A stretch of DNA of 64,000 bases from Diprion similis (GCF_021155765.1 NC_060117.1:10754001-10818000); one strand, 5' to 3'; positions 20,851-33,875 are shown, numbered from the stretch's first letter. The notes: generated from the letters alone by a model not told the origin. Numbers and translations: made by a program.

Positions 20851-22462
20851 TTTAGAAATTTAGAAATTTGTAATTCAACGGGCTACATGGGAGTCGGCTT
20901 ACCGCTTTGTTGAATCGGAGATCCACAGAATTAATGAGGATTGGATAGCGGTCGTTCCAAACTCCAGTGTTTTTAAAGTCGAAGTCATCCGAGGTATCCC
21001 TTTCGATGTTAACTTTCATTTATGCACATTTATTGACCGATTAAATTAGGAGCCATTAAATTTTCGTAAAATTTTTGAATGACACAAATTTTCGCGCCAT
21101 CTACTACCTGATACACCCGTGTGAAAATGATACAATTCAAAAAATTACGTGTCGGACGCAATATAAGTTCACGATAGTATCAATTTTATTATTTTATTGA
21201 TAACTAACGCTTTCTTATGTTATTTGAAAATGTACGATAATCCTCCGCCCACCTTCTAGGTTCATTCCTTCCGAATATTCATGTTGTCGGATGATGTTCC
21301 GAGCACTATGAAGAAGATATTTTATTGGATTCAGGTTTGAGTCTATTGTTCCTAAGTAACAGCAAGTAGGAGATTATTTGAGAAAATGTTTTCATCAACT
21401 TCGTTCAAAATTAGGTATTCATCTGTTTCAAAGGAACAAGGGCTAGAATCTTGAATTTGATAAAATAATATCTTCATATTATTGTTCTGAACATTTCTCT
21501 AAAACATGGTTATCCTAAAAGGTAATTATGATACTGAGGTACATTTTGAAAATGTCGATTTTCAACTTGGTTCACAGAATGTTCCTGAGTTTTACTCTCC
21601 GGATTAGATTGTCTTTGTTTCGAACTACACCAACACGAAATTCAGAAATTGTTCCAGTAAATCAAATATTTTGATTTTAGTATTAGTTTCCCTTCATTTA
21701 TTTAATCGAACATTGTTGAAAATTCAAAAAATGAACTCGGATAATTATTGGGTAATTTTCTGTAGTAGTAACAACAATTTATTGGTTAGAACGAATACCT
21801 TAACTATTAACTGTGGGGAATTTTGTTGAACTAAATTCAAGAAAAAGAGATTCACAGTTGTGTTACTAACGGTAGGATATTCCAATTTCTTGAACAATCG
21901 GTTTGATGCCTTTCATTTTCAAGAATCATCAAATCTAATGTTACCTCCTGAAATTACCAGAGAGTGACAAAGTTATTTAGAATATATGTTGCACGCGATT
22001 TAAAATTAAAAGAAACTGTGAGACCGACAACTTCTTCCAACAACCAACCAAAGAGGCGATGATGTTTGCATGTGTCATGAATTGAATAGGAGGAGCAGAT
22101 ATCAGCGAATAGCAGAGATGCAATTATTTTGACTGTATTTTCTGTTGAAAGAAAAAAATTTCATTTTTATTCTTAATGTATGAGGTAGTAAAAATGATTG
22201 AATAAATTGTCCCTACTTACCTGCTTTGTTTCTTTCAAGCACCAAACATTTAAACAGATTTCTTGTTTCACTCGATTAAGACGAATTGTAAAAGAGCATT
22301 AGCATTAAATTCCGACCGTTCTTTGAAGAATCAACTTCCCGGCGCAATGACAAATGCTTCCCAAGCCTTTGCGAGTCACTACCTCAATTATTTAAGACTA
22401 ACCTCAAAAACGTGTATGAACTATATAGCCGAAAAAAACAAAGGTTAACAGTTGAAATTCGA
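20851..22462. other. Unassigned AT-rich DNA
   Basis: Many stops in all frames; no motif or repeat border was recognised. Confidence 0.35.
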
Positions 22463-22700
22463 GGTGGCCAGACTGCACGGACGGCGGATTCAATCTCGCG
22501 CATGCGCAGTTCCTGTACAGTTTCGAGAGATTGTCCCAGTATATGGTCCCCCGACCGTCTCCCTGACAGGGAGAGGTCGATATCGCATGCAAGACGCCTG
22601 GTTTGGCCCTTCGGTATACGTGTACGGTTCTCCGGTTGTCTCTTCCACCGGAAGACACCGAGACCACACCACCCGACGCCTGGCTTGTCCCTCGTATCCC
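22463..22700. repeat. Dispersed repeat (copy B)
   Basis: It begins GGTGGCCAGACTGCACGG, contains GCGCATGCGC at 22498-22507, and continues into units like those of copy A (GACGCCTGG-TTGTCCCT). The same end is seen inverted at 62099. That shared terminus suggests a transposon end; the other terminus is not defined. Confidence 0.6.
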
Positions 22701-23134
22701 CCAACGGACTATTGGTCCACATGGCATTTCCCAACAACTTGTCCGTATCACGGGGCTCATGCCTCGGCAAGAGCTGAGAAAAACGCCTCGTCACACACTC
22801 TGTCTTCCATTTTTCTCGGCTCTTTACACGCACGACTCGCCGTCGAAGATCATGCGGCGTGACCGGGTACTTCGAGTGGGTGAGACCCTTATTGTAAACC
22901 AATGACTTTTACGACCTCGATTCTCTTCTATATGGCGCAATGAAAGGGAGGTTACGCCTCTGAGTTAGGTAGCATAATTTTAATGACAAAAAAGGGAGTT
23001 CAATAACGGATAACAATTGATTCGTATCATAATTGCGATAAACAAAGGGCCACTGGACTGTGGGTTGACGATAATAAAAATTTCCTGTTATTTTCCGATT
23101 TACCGAGTTTTATAGCTTTTCCCACTCTATATAT

Positions 23135-24977
23135 TGTGACGTGGCGGGACTACCAGCCCGTCACCGACCCGCAGCTCCACTTCCAGGCGGCCGCGTGAAT
23201 TGCTCCTCGGGAGCAGAGGAGAGTCCTGCCGTGCCGCACCAACGAACAACCAGAGTTAGCTTCAAAATTTTGTATTATTGCTAATGCTTTTTGTTGTCCC
23301 CCGCACTATTCTCTGAGGTAACCGCCACTGCCGCCGCCGCTGTCGACGCCGTTCACCAACCACCCTGCGCTGCCGTCGCGGCAAACCGGAGGGACGACTG
23401 GATGACCGGCGTGGAGTTCGAAGCCCCGGACCCAGTAGCCGCGCTGTTGCTTGCGTGATCATCGATGCCGCCAAAGACATCTCGCTGCTTCCGCCCAGGG
23501 GTCGAGTTTCCTCCACCGGAGTCCCCAATAAGCCCGGCTTTGCCACCCGGAACCAAAAACCACCGGACTCAGCCTCCCCCTGGGTACTCCGATGCCGAAA
23601 AGACCACCTTCGAGCCGACCACCCTCGCAACCCGCGGCACAGCGCGGCGAACAGACCGGGCGCCTAGGCTCTCATCGGTCTTACTCTAAAATTCTCCTAT
23701 CAACCCCCCCCCCCCCCCCCCCCCCCGTAGCGCCATCAGCCGACCGCGTTCAGCACAAGCGGGCGGCCACCTCACTCTCCCTTGTACTGCGTAACGGATC
23801 AGTCCAATAGTCGTATATCGTAGAGTTGTACCATTTCAAGTGCTTTTCTTTGTTTCCCTTGTGCCGATTGTTCAGTCCAGAGACGATTGTCCATCACTTA
23901 ACTGCCGAACCGGAGCTCCTCTTCGCAAAAGGTAGGCTGACGTTACGCCGAATATCGCTGGCTATAGCTTATTACCGGCCTCAGGCCATTTTCCGTCGCA
24001 ACAGGTTGCCGGCCGGTTTCGCTCGGCCATTTTGAGTGTGAAAGCCTGCGAGCCTCGTGGTAGCCAAGCTTTTCTGTTATTTCTATTCTTGATCGTATTT
24101 GCTGCCTTGATTTATTATTAGTTTAAGATACTCTGGTTGTTCATTCGGTGATTTTCTGCCGCTTAAATATAACGAGTAAATTGTAATAGAACCGGGTACC
24201 GTGCCGATTCCCGGCCGCGTACCGAATACTTGAGTGCGAGAGAGAGAGAGCGAATCTGCGAGTGGGTTTGTGCGCCCGTGCCGTTGCTGCCGATCGTAAT
24301 TACCGCCGTTAAGCAGCGACAGGCGACCGTTCTGATATATTATCGTCAAGCGAAAGAGGATTATCTTGTACTTGTGTGAAACGTCGAACTGCTAGCGAAT
24401 TTGTTTTCGAATTGTTTTATATTGATATGAGCCCTGGAATTGTTAACGAATTTGCTTTGCTATGAATCTGTAATTTTATGAGATATGGAACTGTAAACGA
24501 ATTTATTTTGCTTACTATTCGCTTAACCAGGTCGCTTGCCGCTCACTGATACTAGCTTACATTGCTTGATTTTGCCGTGTTATATTTGATTATTCAATTT
24601 TGTTGCGATCTTATGTTTTATTTTTGTTTGAATTGTATCGAAGCGTGCCGCCACCGATAAGACCGCTTGCCGTGTGAATATTTTAATTTTGTGCCTTCTG
24701 CCTTGCCGTAACGGCTTTTCCTTTTAATAAATGCTGGTAATTACATCGACAATGAGTTGATTGTCATCTATACTATCTCAACTCCGCGCTCACGTTCCCC
24801 TCACCGCTAGCTAGTCGGCTGGTTTTGCTTGCCTGCCCTTGTTATAGATTTTGCCTTTGAATTTAGCAGTTGTGAATTTGGTTTGCCGTTCGAGTCGGCG
24901 AACGGTTACTATAGTCGAGGTTTTTGAATCTGGTAGGAGTATAATCTCTTATGGCTCTCTCGAGCCTGGCGCCCAAC
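23135..24977 (+). mobile_element. Possible long LTR with primer-binding site
   Basis: The segment starts TGTGACGTGGCGGGAC. It has an AATAAA at about 24727 and is followed at 24967-24977 by TGGCGCCCAAC, a primer-binding site usual for gypsy/BEL-type LTR elements. It lacks coding frames. A clear CA end and a second LTR are not found, so this is a tentative solo or 5' LTR. A similar start occurs inverted at 61982, and similar binding sites occur inverted at 52441 and 56515. Confidence 0.4.
23704..23726. repeat. Homopolymer of 23 C
   Basis: An uninterrupted run of C lies inside the G+C-rich segment. Its length is likely variable or uncertain. Confidence 0.9.
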
Positions 24978-26689
24978 ACCCGTCCTTGCAGTGCCGTTAA
25001 ACAATATTCCATCTCTTTACTGCCGTGTTGGAGACCACCATTTCTGTAAACGAGCCTCTGTGCCGAGCCCGCTTTCCCCCGGGTGAAGTAAAAAGCACGT
25101 CAATATGTAGTCTGTTCTTTGTATGTATATGAAGTCATCACTGTAATTATTTTGTAACAATGAGTGGTGATTATGGACACACTCCACACGTGCGATTCCC
25201 GAGCTCTCCTGACCAGGTGGTAGGGGAACGCTCCAGCAGCAAATTTCTTCGAATGGCATTCCCCTAACCGCTCTAAAATTTTCTTATAACGAGATAGTAC
25301 TGTATTACGTGTCTACCACCATGCGTTTATTTGCAACCTCTTTTCCGATCTGTAAAAATTCTGAAATAGGGTCGCGCAGACTGTGGGCTACTCAACAAAA
25401 ATTTGCTGTCTTGGCAACCCGTATAAACTCTCAAACTATGATATTACTGGAACACCGTGTATACTGGTGACGTTGCCAATGGTTTGACTTCTCGAACACA
25501 GCATCACGGCCAGGGTCGCTGGCTCGTATGCTGCCAACGAGTTTCTTTGATATTCATTTATCATAACAGACAGACCTGTCATAATTTCCAGGATAAGACT
25601 TGCCGATTTTCTTGATCATCAGCCGTGATGGTCACTTTGTCAGATTTATTCTCATGAACATCATTAGCCCAAGAAACTCGAGTGAAGTACAAATTTTTTA
25701 TGAACGCATAGTTTGACTTCCCCTTCTGGCTGGAATGACAGTTGCTCTTGGATTCTTACCAAGTGACTTCTACGAAGTCAAACACCACATTTGACCAGAA
25801 TCTTTCACTTCAAAATTTCTATGTCGCATTTGTGTTCATCGACCTCACAAAGCCTATTTATAAAATAAATAAAGCTTATCATGAGAATTCAAGACAGTAT
25901 CATTCTACTTTATCACCGCAATATCGATTAATTCGGAACTCACTGCTTCGACCTTTTTGATCTTACCCTGGATTCCTATTTGAAGATTTCTGAAACCTCT
26001 TGATGTGGCCATCTCTTATAAAAAACATGTAACTACGAATGTATAGCAGTTCAAATTTCTCTATTTATAAGCTACTTGAATAATTGTACGGAAGACTTGT
26101 ATCTTCTAATACTGTTTAATTCCGTAACAGAAAGAACATGGATCAAACGAGATATGTTCGGATTTTCTGATGTAGAAAATTTCACGATTACTCAGGACTC
26201 ATCAGCAGAATCTTCTACATACATTGCAGAAACTTTAAACTCGTGAAACAGAAAAAAATTTGCATTGTAAACGATTCCTTTATTCACCAGCCTGAACTGC
26301 ATTGAACCCTGTATAAATGTCAAAATTACAAAATCCACACGTATGCCGTACAGACTCAAAATCCTATCCACCAGTGTTAGAGGATTTTCTATCAAATGCT
26401 GAGAATCATTGTCATCATATTCATTGAACTAGCAATGTTGATATTTTTTATACTAATTATTGTATCACACTGTAACTGCAGAGACCTCTTCACGTGAAAA
26501 TACATTAGGGTTAACACTTACTACACTTTTGCGAACGGTGACCGGGCATAACACCAATCGGCAATGGTGTTTGCCACAATGAACTGAAATCGACCTCGAC
26601 AAAATTTCTAATTGTTCTAAATTTGCATACTCTGGACCGAAAACCAGCAAATACTCCTTTATTATGAAATTTTCTTTCTTTATATTTAG
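24978..26689. other. Unassigned DNA before the first visible dynein exon
   Basis: Short open stretches on both strands (for example 26192-26395 and 26465-26701 on the minus strand) look protein-like but have no usable start or splice logic and no recognised motif. Earlier dynein exons are expected upstream of 26690, yet none could be fixed here. Confidence 0.35.
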
Positions 26690-26860
26690 ATCAAAAACCA
26701 ATGGACAAGCTATCTGTACAAATTTGATCTTCTACTGGAAGAAGCCTTCAGATTATGCATTAAAAACTCGTTAAAAGTTCTATATGAAGCATTGCACGGC
26801 GATGGAACCACCGCACCATCTCCGCTGATATTACTAAAAGCAGACCTGATTAACAATAAA
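26690..26860 (+). CDS. Dynein heavy chain exon
   Basis: After TATATTTAG and before a GTATGT donor, 57 codons begin IKNQWTSYLYKFD and include KVLYEALHGDG. This fits the dynein tail segment with the conserved NGD/HGD turn. It starts and ends in phase 0. Confidence 0.8.
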
Positions 26861-27466
26861 GTATGTATTCCAGAATACCTATTTATCTCGTAAGATGATA
26901 CAGACCATCTACAGCACACGACTTCGGTTGATAATTACTGTACGATTGATGATAAAACTAATCATAGAATTGCACAAATATTTAAACTGAGCTGCTCAGG
27001 ATTCCCATCTTATGCTAAACATTGATAACGTTATCGCACAGTTTTACATGTAGATGATTTTTTTTCATCATTAAATTTCTTCTTAATAAACTCAAATTAT
27101 ATCTCGTACTCAAATAAATTCAAGACAACTTTATCTTCGCATTACGCCAATCATCGGTATAATGTATACTATTGCCATACTGTTCAAAATAAATCTATAA
27201 CAACAAAGAAATAGAGTGCTCATTGAGAGACGTAGTTCATGAATTACGGAGCTTTATTGAAAGATGTTTAGAAGTTGCAGTGGATCTGTCGTAAAGTCGC
27301 TGATCCTACTAATAGCTATAGCTCTTTGTGTCTTGATCGTTTATTGTGATGTCTCACCGTTTTCTATAGCCCCTTTAGGCATTTCGCGTAAAATCATCCA
27401 GCATCGAAATTGGATTGAGAAACATTTATACATCATAAACGATTGTTTTATTCTTAATACACACAG

Positions 27467-27656
27467 ATAGATTTCGTACCAGAATTCTCCGAAGTTGCAG
27501 CACTGATTGGACATGTACTGCCAAATTTATTGAACGCGTTGAAGATTATACCAAGAATTACGCATAAGTTTAAGGTTTCACATGTAGTTGTGCCTTTCTG
27601 GAAACTCTACACGGAAGAAGAGGAATGCCAAAAACTTCAACAATTATTAATTAATG
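27467..27656 (+). CDS. Dynein heavy chain exon
   Basis: Bounded by ACACACAG and GTAATT. It encodes 63 codons from IDFVPEFSEVAALIG to LQQLLIN and carries one base into the next exon. Confidence 0.8.
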
Positions 27657-27729
27657 GTAATTATTATTATTTCTCGCATTGACCAATATTGAACATATAC
27701 ATCGAAGAATATAATTTATATTTTTTCAG

Positions 27730-27826
27730 AGGTTGATCACAATTTTTCGCAAATGGAATTGTATCTCAAAACGTGGGAACCTTTCCGAGATATGTGGGAA
27801 ATTAATAAAGATTTGTTCATGCTAAG
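27730..27826 (+). CDS. Dynein heavy chain exon
   Basis: Bounded by TTTTTTCAG and GTAATT. It encodes VDHNFSQMELYLKTWEPF and MWEINKDLFM, the most recognisable tail motif of axonemal heavy chains. It leaves two bases of an Arg codon completed by the exon 10.4 kb downstream. Confidence 0.85.
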
Positions 27827-29779
27827 GTAATTTATATTTCATAGTTTAAATGTAAATTAGTTAAGCTATGATGGGGAAATTGCATCTGTGCCTAACCGAA
27901 AATCTTCAATTTCATGAGAATCCGTGAGTTTGTCATCATACAACTATTTGTGAAAATATTTATGATAATTCAACATTTTATTTGATAACTGCCTGACGGT
28001 AATTGAAGATTCTTAACGCAACTTAACGTCACAATACCACATGGAGCAGTACATCAACGTTGCTATCGTTCATTGCACCCTCTATACCGATTCCTTCGAC
28101 GGATTGCATCACTTATAACAATAACAACCTTCTTCTCAGCATCTGCTGCGGAAATATCTATCAGATGACAGTTGAACCTGGTTTATTTAGATTGGCAATT
28201 CTCGGGGCACTAGTAGAGTGCCCCAGGTAGGCTGTTAAATTCGGGTAGCTCTGCTTACTATGTGGTCACATATATTGTACATATATTGAAATGTGTACGA
28301 TTTTCGGGGAGAGCTCTTGTAGCTTATACGGAGTTATATGAAAGATCGAGCATTTTCGTGAGTGCTTTACCGCTATAATTAAGCTGAAAAGGTAAATTCA
28401 TAATTAGATTGCAGCTTCTTTGCATCAGGTGAGAGTCTGATCCGATTTTGCCGATTCTAAACACCCATTTTTGAATAGCTGAATTGATTTTGTAGACTCG
28501 GGTTTTTTAAGTCGAAGCTGCATTTGTCTGAGATTCGGATCTCTCGACCAGAGCTACGTCATGCCAAACTTGGGATTTTATGGTCAAGCGCTGCAATTTG
28601 CGGGACTCAGATTTTCATTCCAGAACTCCTGGTCAAGGACGCGGGTATGTTAAGACAGCGCTTCTTTTAACATCTAGTCGTACACTCGGATTGTTAAGAC
28701 AAGAGATACGTTTCTCATTTACTTTAAAAACTGAAGTTCCTGTAATAATTCGAATGCAGCAATTGCCGTCAGACCAGGGGTTTTTAAGCTGTGGCTGTCT
28801 GTCACATTTGCAATCCCCAAAATCGTTCCCGAACTCGGTGTTCAGCCAGAGCCGTTCCCTCTTGAGATTTTTTCGATCTGGAGCTATTTCGCTTAACTCT
28901 ACAAGAAGACAATTGATGTGACGTTACCGGTTGAAGAAAGAGAAGCTACAGCTTTTTCATCCATACTAGGCTGGTTCCATTTCAAACCACCCAGCAAGAT
29001 CGGGACGAAAAATTTAAACGACTTGTAAATAATTAATATGATTCTTTGGGTAATTTAAGGGGACCCGTATTTGGTAATTTTGCTCTAAAAAAATTTCATC
29101 TCTCTGCTCGGCTATTACCATTCTTTGTCAAAAACTCGTTCTTACAGATTCCGTAAATTTACTGTTTTTTTTAAAGTGCTATACCTGTTGAACGAATTAA
29201 CTTGAGTGATTATTTTTTCAAAATGTACGTACTTTTATCTTCTTTCAGAAAAAGACAAGTTTAGGAAGATCGACAAAAAATCGCCAGTTATTCAACGTAA
29301 TGTAGAATAATTCGAAAAAATTCTACCCCGATTTTCGGGAATCGCATATTTTTTTTTTCTTTCACCAATTTTTTCTCGAATAGTTCTTTAAATATACTAA
29401 CTCTTCGCACAAGTTTCGTTAGCGGATTAGTTCTGTAAAAAGAGTTATGAATTTTTCAATGTCACGAATTTTTGATATTTTTAGGTAACTTATATTTTGT
29501 ACTGTAAATCGATTTCTTTATGTCGCTACATTTTTTCTTTCTGTTTAATACATATATACGACGAAATAAGTGGGTAGGAATAGTATGAAAAATCCATTCA
29601 AAAATAAGACTATATTAATCCCAAAACAGTTCAATATTACAATAAACATGAATTCACTATACCTGTGTTTGAAGCATCTCATACATCGTCAATTCATTTA
29701 AATTGTTGCTTCTTCAACCCAGGGGTGCTGACTTGTTCTTGCAGTCAAGGTACAGTTTGTATTCAGTGACCACCTGGCG
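27827..29779. other. Intron DNA without a recognised feature
   Basis: First part of the 10.4-kb dynein intron. It has only short frames and no recognised repeat family. Words such as TGGTCAAG and TTGTTAAGACA recur around 28560-28700. Confidence 0.4.
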
Positions 29780-30115
29780 ATGAACATAGATATATTTGGG
29801 CGACAGTTAGACCCCGGAGGGGGTGAAAAATTTATTCGTGGACTTCCAGGCATTGGATTTAAAATCACTCTTGACAATCAGTACGATTTGAACAATAAAT
29901 GATTGTATAACATAGCCGATCCTCAGCAGCCCAACGATGCTGCCCCCCTCCCTCCCCCCAAGTTCTCGATAGTTCAGAAGAAGAGTATCAAGAGCGCGTA
30001 ATGAGAATCGATGAGATGCTCAAACCGGTGCGTACGCGTAACAGAAGTAGTTCACGACAACGTAATCACATTATTGGAGCTCATTCGGAGGCTTAGTACT
30101 AGAATAACGGTACTG
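29780..30115 (+). pseudogene. Degraded fibre-like Polinton gene (second copy)
   Basis: From the ATG at 29780 the translation follows the gene at 4204-4551, with NIDIFGRQLD, GLPGIGFKITLDNQYDLNNK and NIADPQQPND, before stops break it. It lies directly before an integrase fragment, as in the left Polinton. It is a dead fragment inside the dynein intron. Confidence 0.65.
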
Positions 30116-30210
30116 GAATAAACCAGCAAAGAATCAGTTTTGTTTGAGGATTAAAAGTGTTTGGAAAAAGATTTGGAAAATTGGAGAGCAAAGACCGAGG
30201 AACAATGCAA

Positions 30211-30789
30211 ATGACGATAGTGGCTGAACTTCACAGACTAATTCGACGCAATTATCCACGCCGGTTCATAGATGTACGTGGACTTGATGAGACCTGGCAA
30301 GTGAATCTCATTTAAATGACTGCACACAGCTCGCACATTAAAGAGTACAAATATCCACTCCGAATCATCGATATATTTTCCAAGTACGCGTGGGTGGTGC
30401 CGATAAAGTCCAAGAGTGGAAAAGATGTGACGGCTGCCATAAAATCTGTGCTGGCGCAGAACCGCAAACCAAAGCATCTACACGTCGATCAGAGCAAAGA
30501 ATTTTACAACAGCGAATTCAAGGCACTCATGAAGCAGCGCAATATCAACATGTATTCGACATCCAGCAATTTAAACTCGTCAAGATGCGAGCCCTTCAAT
30601 CAAACGTTGAAAAATAAAATGTGCAAGCGGTTTGCTCACCGAGGATCGCACAAGCGGATTGACATTTTGAGCGATTTAATGAAATCATACAACAACACCA
30701 AGCATGGCACGATTCGGATAAAGCAGGTGGATGTCAGATACCAGTTAATCCGATACTTCATTGAATCTAATGCTGGGGACTGTACCTGA
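30211..30789 (+). pseudogene. Polinton integrase fragment (second copy)
   Basis: Similar in frame to the integrase at 4564. AWVVPIKSKSGKDVT, HVDQSKEFYNSEF and a NQTLK tail are visible, but a stop breaks the N-terminal part near 30313-30315 and the first catalytic Asp region reads WQVNL. The C-terminal SH3/chromodomain part is absent after about 30740. It is clearly more diverged than the left copy, so it stems from a different or older element. It has the same orientation as the dynein gene. Confidence 0.75.
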
Positions 30790-32040
30790 CTTCTTCTTGG
30801 CCTGGAAATATTTTCTGAGCGAATATGAGATTCAGCGGTATTTATAGCATTGCCTAACATTGAAAGGAATTCTCAAGCACCGTTGAGTGGACTGAAGGCG
30901 TATCATTTGGTTACAATTTGATATCAAAAAAATTTTGAAAAAGGTACGCTGAGGTGATGAGTTGGTCTGTTACACAATATCCACCGCAAAATGGTGCTAC
31001 TTCCGGCTTTATCAACAGTTGGTTTTACCTGCGACCGTTAAGAAATTACCTGTATTGTCAAACAATTTTGCCGAAGCAAAGTTTGATAATCGAATCTTTA
31101 CCGTTAGATGGCGGACATTCTACCGATGGAAGTGTTACCACAGGTGGCGTCGCCTTTATCGATTAGTCGTTGTTCCAACGATTGACTCTGCTTCGGTTCC
31201 AACGTTTGCCACAAGATGGTATTATGCCCCGACCTAACGCCTCGGCATATCTTTTTCAAAACCTTTTCGAAATGGAATTGTTACTCAATAATGTGCCTTT
31301 AATCCACTTAACAGTACATGAAAATTTCCTGCGATGTTAGACAACATAATAAGTAACGCTGAATCTCATACTCACATAATAACCATTTCCAACCCTCCCG
31401 GAAAAAGTCACTTACAGTTCCCAGTATTAAGTCTCATAAAGTATCGGATTAGCTGATACCAAAAATCGAACTAAGAAATTTGAAGCTAAAACATCAGGGA
31501 GCCCAATTTAGAAAAGTCTTCATTTTGTGTTACAACTGTTCATCAATAATTAGGATAAACCGACTAGCTCAGAAGTGCCAAATTAATATAGATTGATCAA
31601 CATACTGTATGGAAGCATGCGTGAGAAACATGTTGAAAAATCTTGAGTTAATATTTATCATTTTCTAATCGACGAAATTAAGCATTGTTGGAGCATTCGA
31701 GTTCCGGCACAAGGGGTCGTAACCCACCTCATTGGCTAATTACTATAAAACTTCGTTGCAATAGCAGGCTTTTGGAAAATTTTGTATGAGTCGTTAATTC
31801 AAGACTCACATCCCATATTATTATTAAATATTATTGAATTGAAATTTGGATGAAATACGTTTAATATACCTACACTCAAATTCAATAAAATACCAGCAAT
31901 CCGATCCCTTTATTAATTACTTATCTCTATAAAAAAAAGTCTTAACAATTGGTCATTTTTTCGGCCATCACAATGGCCTACCCCCTCAATATGGATTAGG
32001 CCTGCTGGGGAAACCATATAAAAAAATGCGCCTTGTATCC
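30790..32040. other. Intron DNA without a recognised feature
   Basis: The open stretch at 30962-31237 encodes a Tyr/Arg-rich peptide without known motif. The rest is AT-rich and stop-rich. Confidence 0.35.
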
Positions 32041-32459
32041 TACCTCGAAGATGGTGCGGAAACAGACAATACGCACGTTCTATGGATATTTGTCGCTCTA
32101 TATCCCGTAGATGATCCACTCTACGTGAAAAATAAACTGTGTATTTTTTGCGTAAAATTTTATCCTCTCTAATTTCGATCTGATCCTTAATTAGTCTCTG
32201 ATCCATAGGAAGCGAGATATTCGCAAAAATAGCTCGGAAGTGGTGCGGAAACGGTTATTACGCACGTTACAATGAAGCAGGTTTTCCACTAAACAGTTCA
32301 TTGTGCGTGAAAAATTCATGAGACTTTTCTTGTGGGAAATTTTCTAATCTTTCTTCTTTATTAGTACCTTAATTTGTCTCCGAGCCATGGGAAGTGAGAT
32401 ATTCGTAAAAATACGTGAAAAGTGGCGCGGCAACGGACAATACGAATGTCGTGGATTTT
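32041..32459. repeat. Tandem repeat of about 180 bp, left part
   Basis: Landmarks GGAAGCGAGATATTCGCAAAA / GGAAGTGAGATATTCGTAAAA (32212 and 32391) and GGTGCGGAAAC (near 32055 and 32244) recur at about 180-190 base steps. A further unit follows at 37580-37620 beyond the copia insertion, so the copia element landed inside this satellite-like array. Confidence 0.7.
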
Positions 32460-32783
32460 TGTTGAGGTTTGTCATCGTGTTTGATGCGCGCGCATCAAAG
32501 CGCGGAGATAGCCGATCGACGCAACGAAGCCGTGAGGCGGCCATGCTGCGTGCATGCGCCGGGGAGTTAGTCGTGTGAGAACACTTGCGCTGATATACAC
32601 TCGCTCTGAGATACATAGATATAGATAGATATAGAGAGAAAGAGATTTTTTGTATGAAAAATAAAGAAACGTGTGGTAAACATAATAATCTCTTGTGCTG
32701 TGTCGTCTTATAAATTTTCTCATTAATCCTATACCTTTCCAGCATCGTATTATTCTCTGAATACACACGGGTTGGCCTCAACA
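32460..32783 (+). repeat. Copia 5' LTR
   Basis: 324 bp, TGTTGAGG...CCTCAACA. It contains an AATAAA near 32663 and a GATATAGATAGATATAGAGAG stretch. It pairs with 37145-37468. Confidence 0.95.
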
Positions 32784-32797
32784 GGTTATGGGCCCAG
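32784..32797 (+). promoter_or_regulatory. Copia primer-binding site (initiator-tRNA half type)
   Basis: GGTTATGGGCCCAG follows the LTR directly. This is the sequence used in Drosophila copia, where an internal fragment of initiator methionine tRNA primes minus-strand DNA. Confidence 0.75.
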
Positions 32798-32844
32798 GTT
32801 ACGTATGAGAATAAATTGCTGGAAGGAGTGTTTCGATAAAAAAA

Positions 32845-33075
32845 AATCACGGGCATCGCGGGTAGCGAGCGTGGTGATATATATATCGTCGAATTTTCGC
32901 AGAGTTTCGCGAACGTGGTCGAGTCGACCATTACAGCGTGCGCGCAAGGCACGTGGTACGAAGGAAAAAAAAAAAAAAAGTAAAAGTAAATCGATAAAAA
33001 TCACGGGGATCGCGGGTGCGAGCGTGGTGATAAATATATCGTCGAAATTCGCAAAGTTTTGTGAACGTGGTCGAG
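32845..33075 (+). repeat. Duplicated leader segment of copia
   Basis: Two copies of an approximately 80-base block (AATCACGGGCATCGCGGGTA... and AATCACGGGGATCGCGGGTG...) both end in GAACGTGGTCGAGT. They lie about 145 bases apart between the primer site and gag. Such leader repeats may affect packaging or expression; this is not shown. Confidence 0.75.
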
Positions 33076-33116
33076 TGTATATTTTTCGTTTCGGGTGAAT
33101 ATCTGAAAAATAAAAA

Positions 33117-33875
33117 ATGTCGGACGAAGGCTTAGTGAAGACGGTCAAGCGGTTTGATGGAAAGAATTTTCAAGCGTGGAAGTACAAAATCACCGCTGTG
33201 CTCAAAGCCAAAGAAATTTTCGATGTAGTTTGCGGTACGAGAGTGAGGCCGGAGAACGAAGAGGGTGTCAACACAGGTCGCATGAAGCAGTGGCTAAAAG
33301 ACGACGCGAAGGCAACGGCAGTTATCACCTCGGCAATGGAAGACGATCAAGTGGATTGTGTGTTAGTGTGTGTCACGGCCAAAGAGGTGTGGGACATGCT
33401 TGGAACAATGCACGAGCAGAAGTCGGCATCGAACGTCGGGACACTCGAGGAACGTTTTTATTCGTACAAAATGGGGTTATCTGATACCGTTGTTCAACAC
33501 GTAAGTACGGTTCAGAATATGGCCAGTAGATTGAAGGATCTCGGAGAGCCAAAGACAGATAGAGCGATTATCGCAAAGATTCTGTCGAGTTTGACGGCAA
33601 AATACGGTATGTTCAAGACCGCGTGGGCCAGTGTTAATCCAGAGCGGCAAACCGTGACATATTTGCTAGAGCGTTTAATCGAGGAAGATTCAAATCTCGC
33701 GGGTGACGGTGAATCGACGAGTGCGTTGTCGGTGACGTCAAAGAGCGGGGCGAAAAGTAACGCGAAATGGAAAGATAAGCACAAGAAAAAATCCACAAAG
33801 GACATTGAGTGTTTCAAATGTCAAGAAAAGGGACATTACGCGAATAAGTGTAAAAAGAAGACCAAAGAAAACTAA
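33117..33875 (+). CDS. Copia gag protein
   Basis: 252 codons from the ATG at 33117. The body matches the copia Gag (UBN2-like) fold pattern with FDGKNFQAWKYKITAVL near the start and LTAKYGMFKTAW in the middle. A CCHC zinc knuckle CFKCQEKGHYANKC lies at residues 232-245, near the C-terminus. By family role it forms the virus-like particle and binds the RNA. The TAA at 33873-33875 ends it, but the same frame continues into pol. Confidence 0.92.
   Translation: MSDEGLVKTVKRFDGKNFQAWKYKITAVLKAKEIFDVVCGTRVRPENEEGVNTGRMKQWLKDDAKATAVITSAMEDDQVDCVLVCVTAKEVWDMLGTMHEQKSASNVGTLEERFYSYKMGLSDTVVQHVSTVQNMASRLKDLGEPKTDRAIIAKILSSLTAKYGMFKTAWASVNPERQTVTYLLERLIEEDSNLAGDGESTSALSVTSKSGAKSNAKWKDKHKKKSTKDIECFKCQEKGHYANKCKKKTKEN

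Noticed and set aside
22384..22905. Overlapping open frames on both strands in repeat B
   Set aside because: Five overlapping frames without motif in G+C-rich repeat DNA; composition effect.
26192..26701. Two protein-like minus-strand open stretches (26192-26395 and 26465-26701)
   Set aside because: No ATG start for the second, no convincing donor between them and no known motif; they flank a dynein exon on the other strand and may be chance.
30962..31237. 91-codon frame rich in Tyr, Arg and Trp
   Set aside because: No motif, no family, in intron DNA after an integrase fragment; could not be supported.
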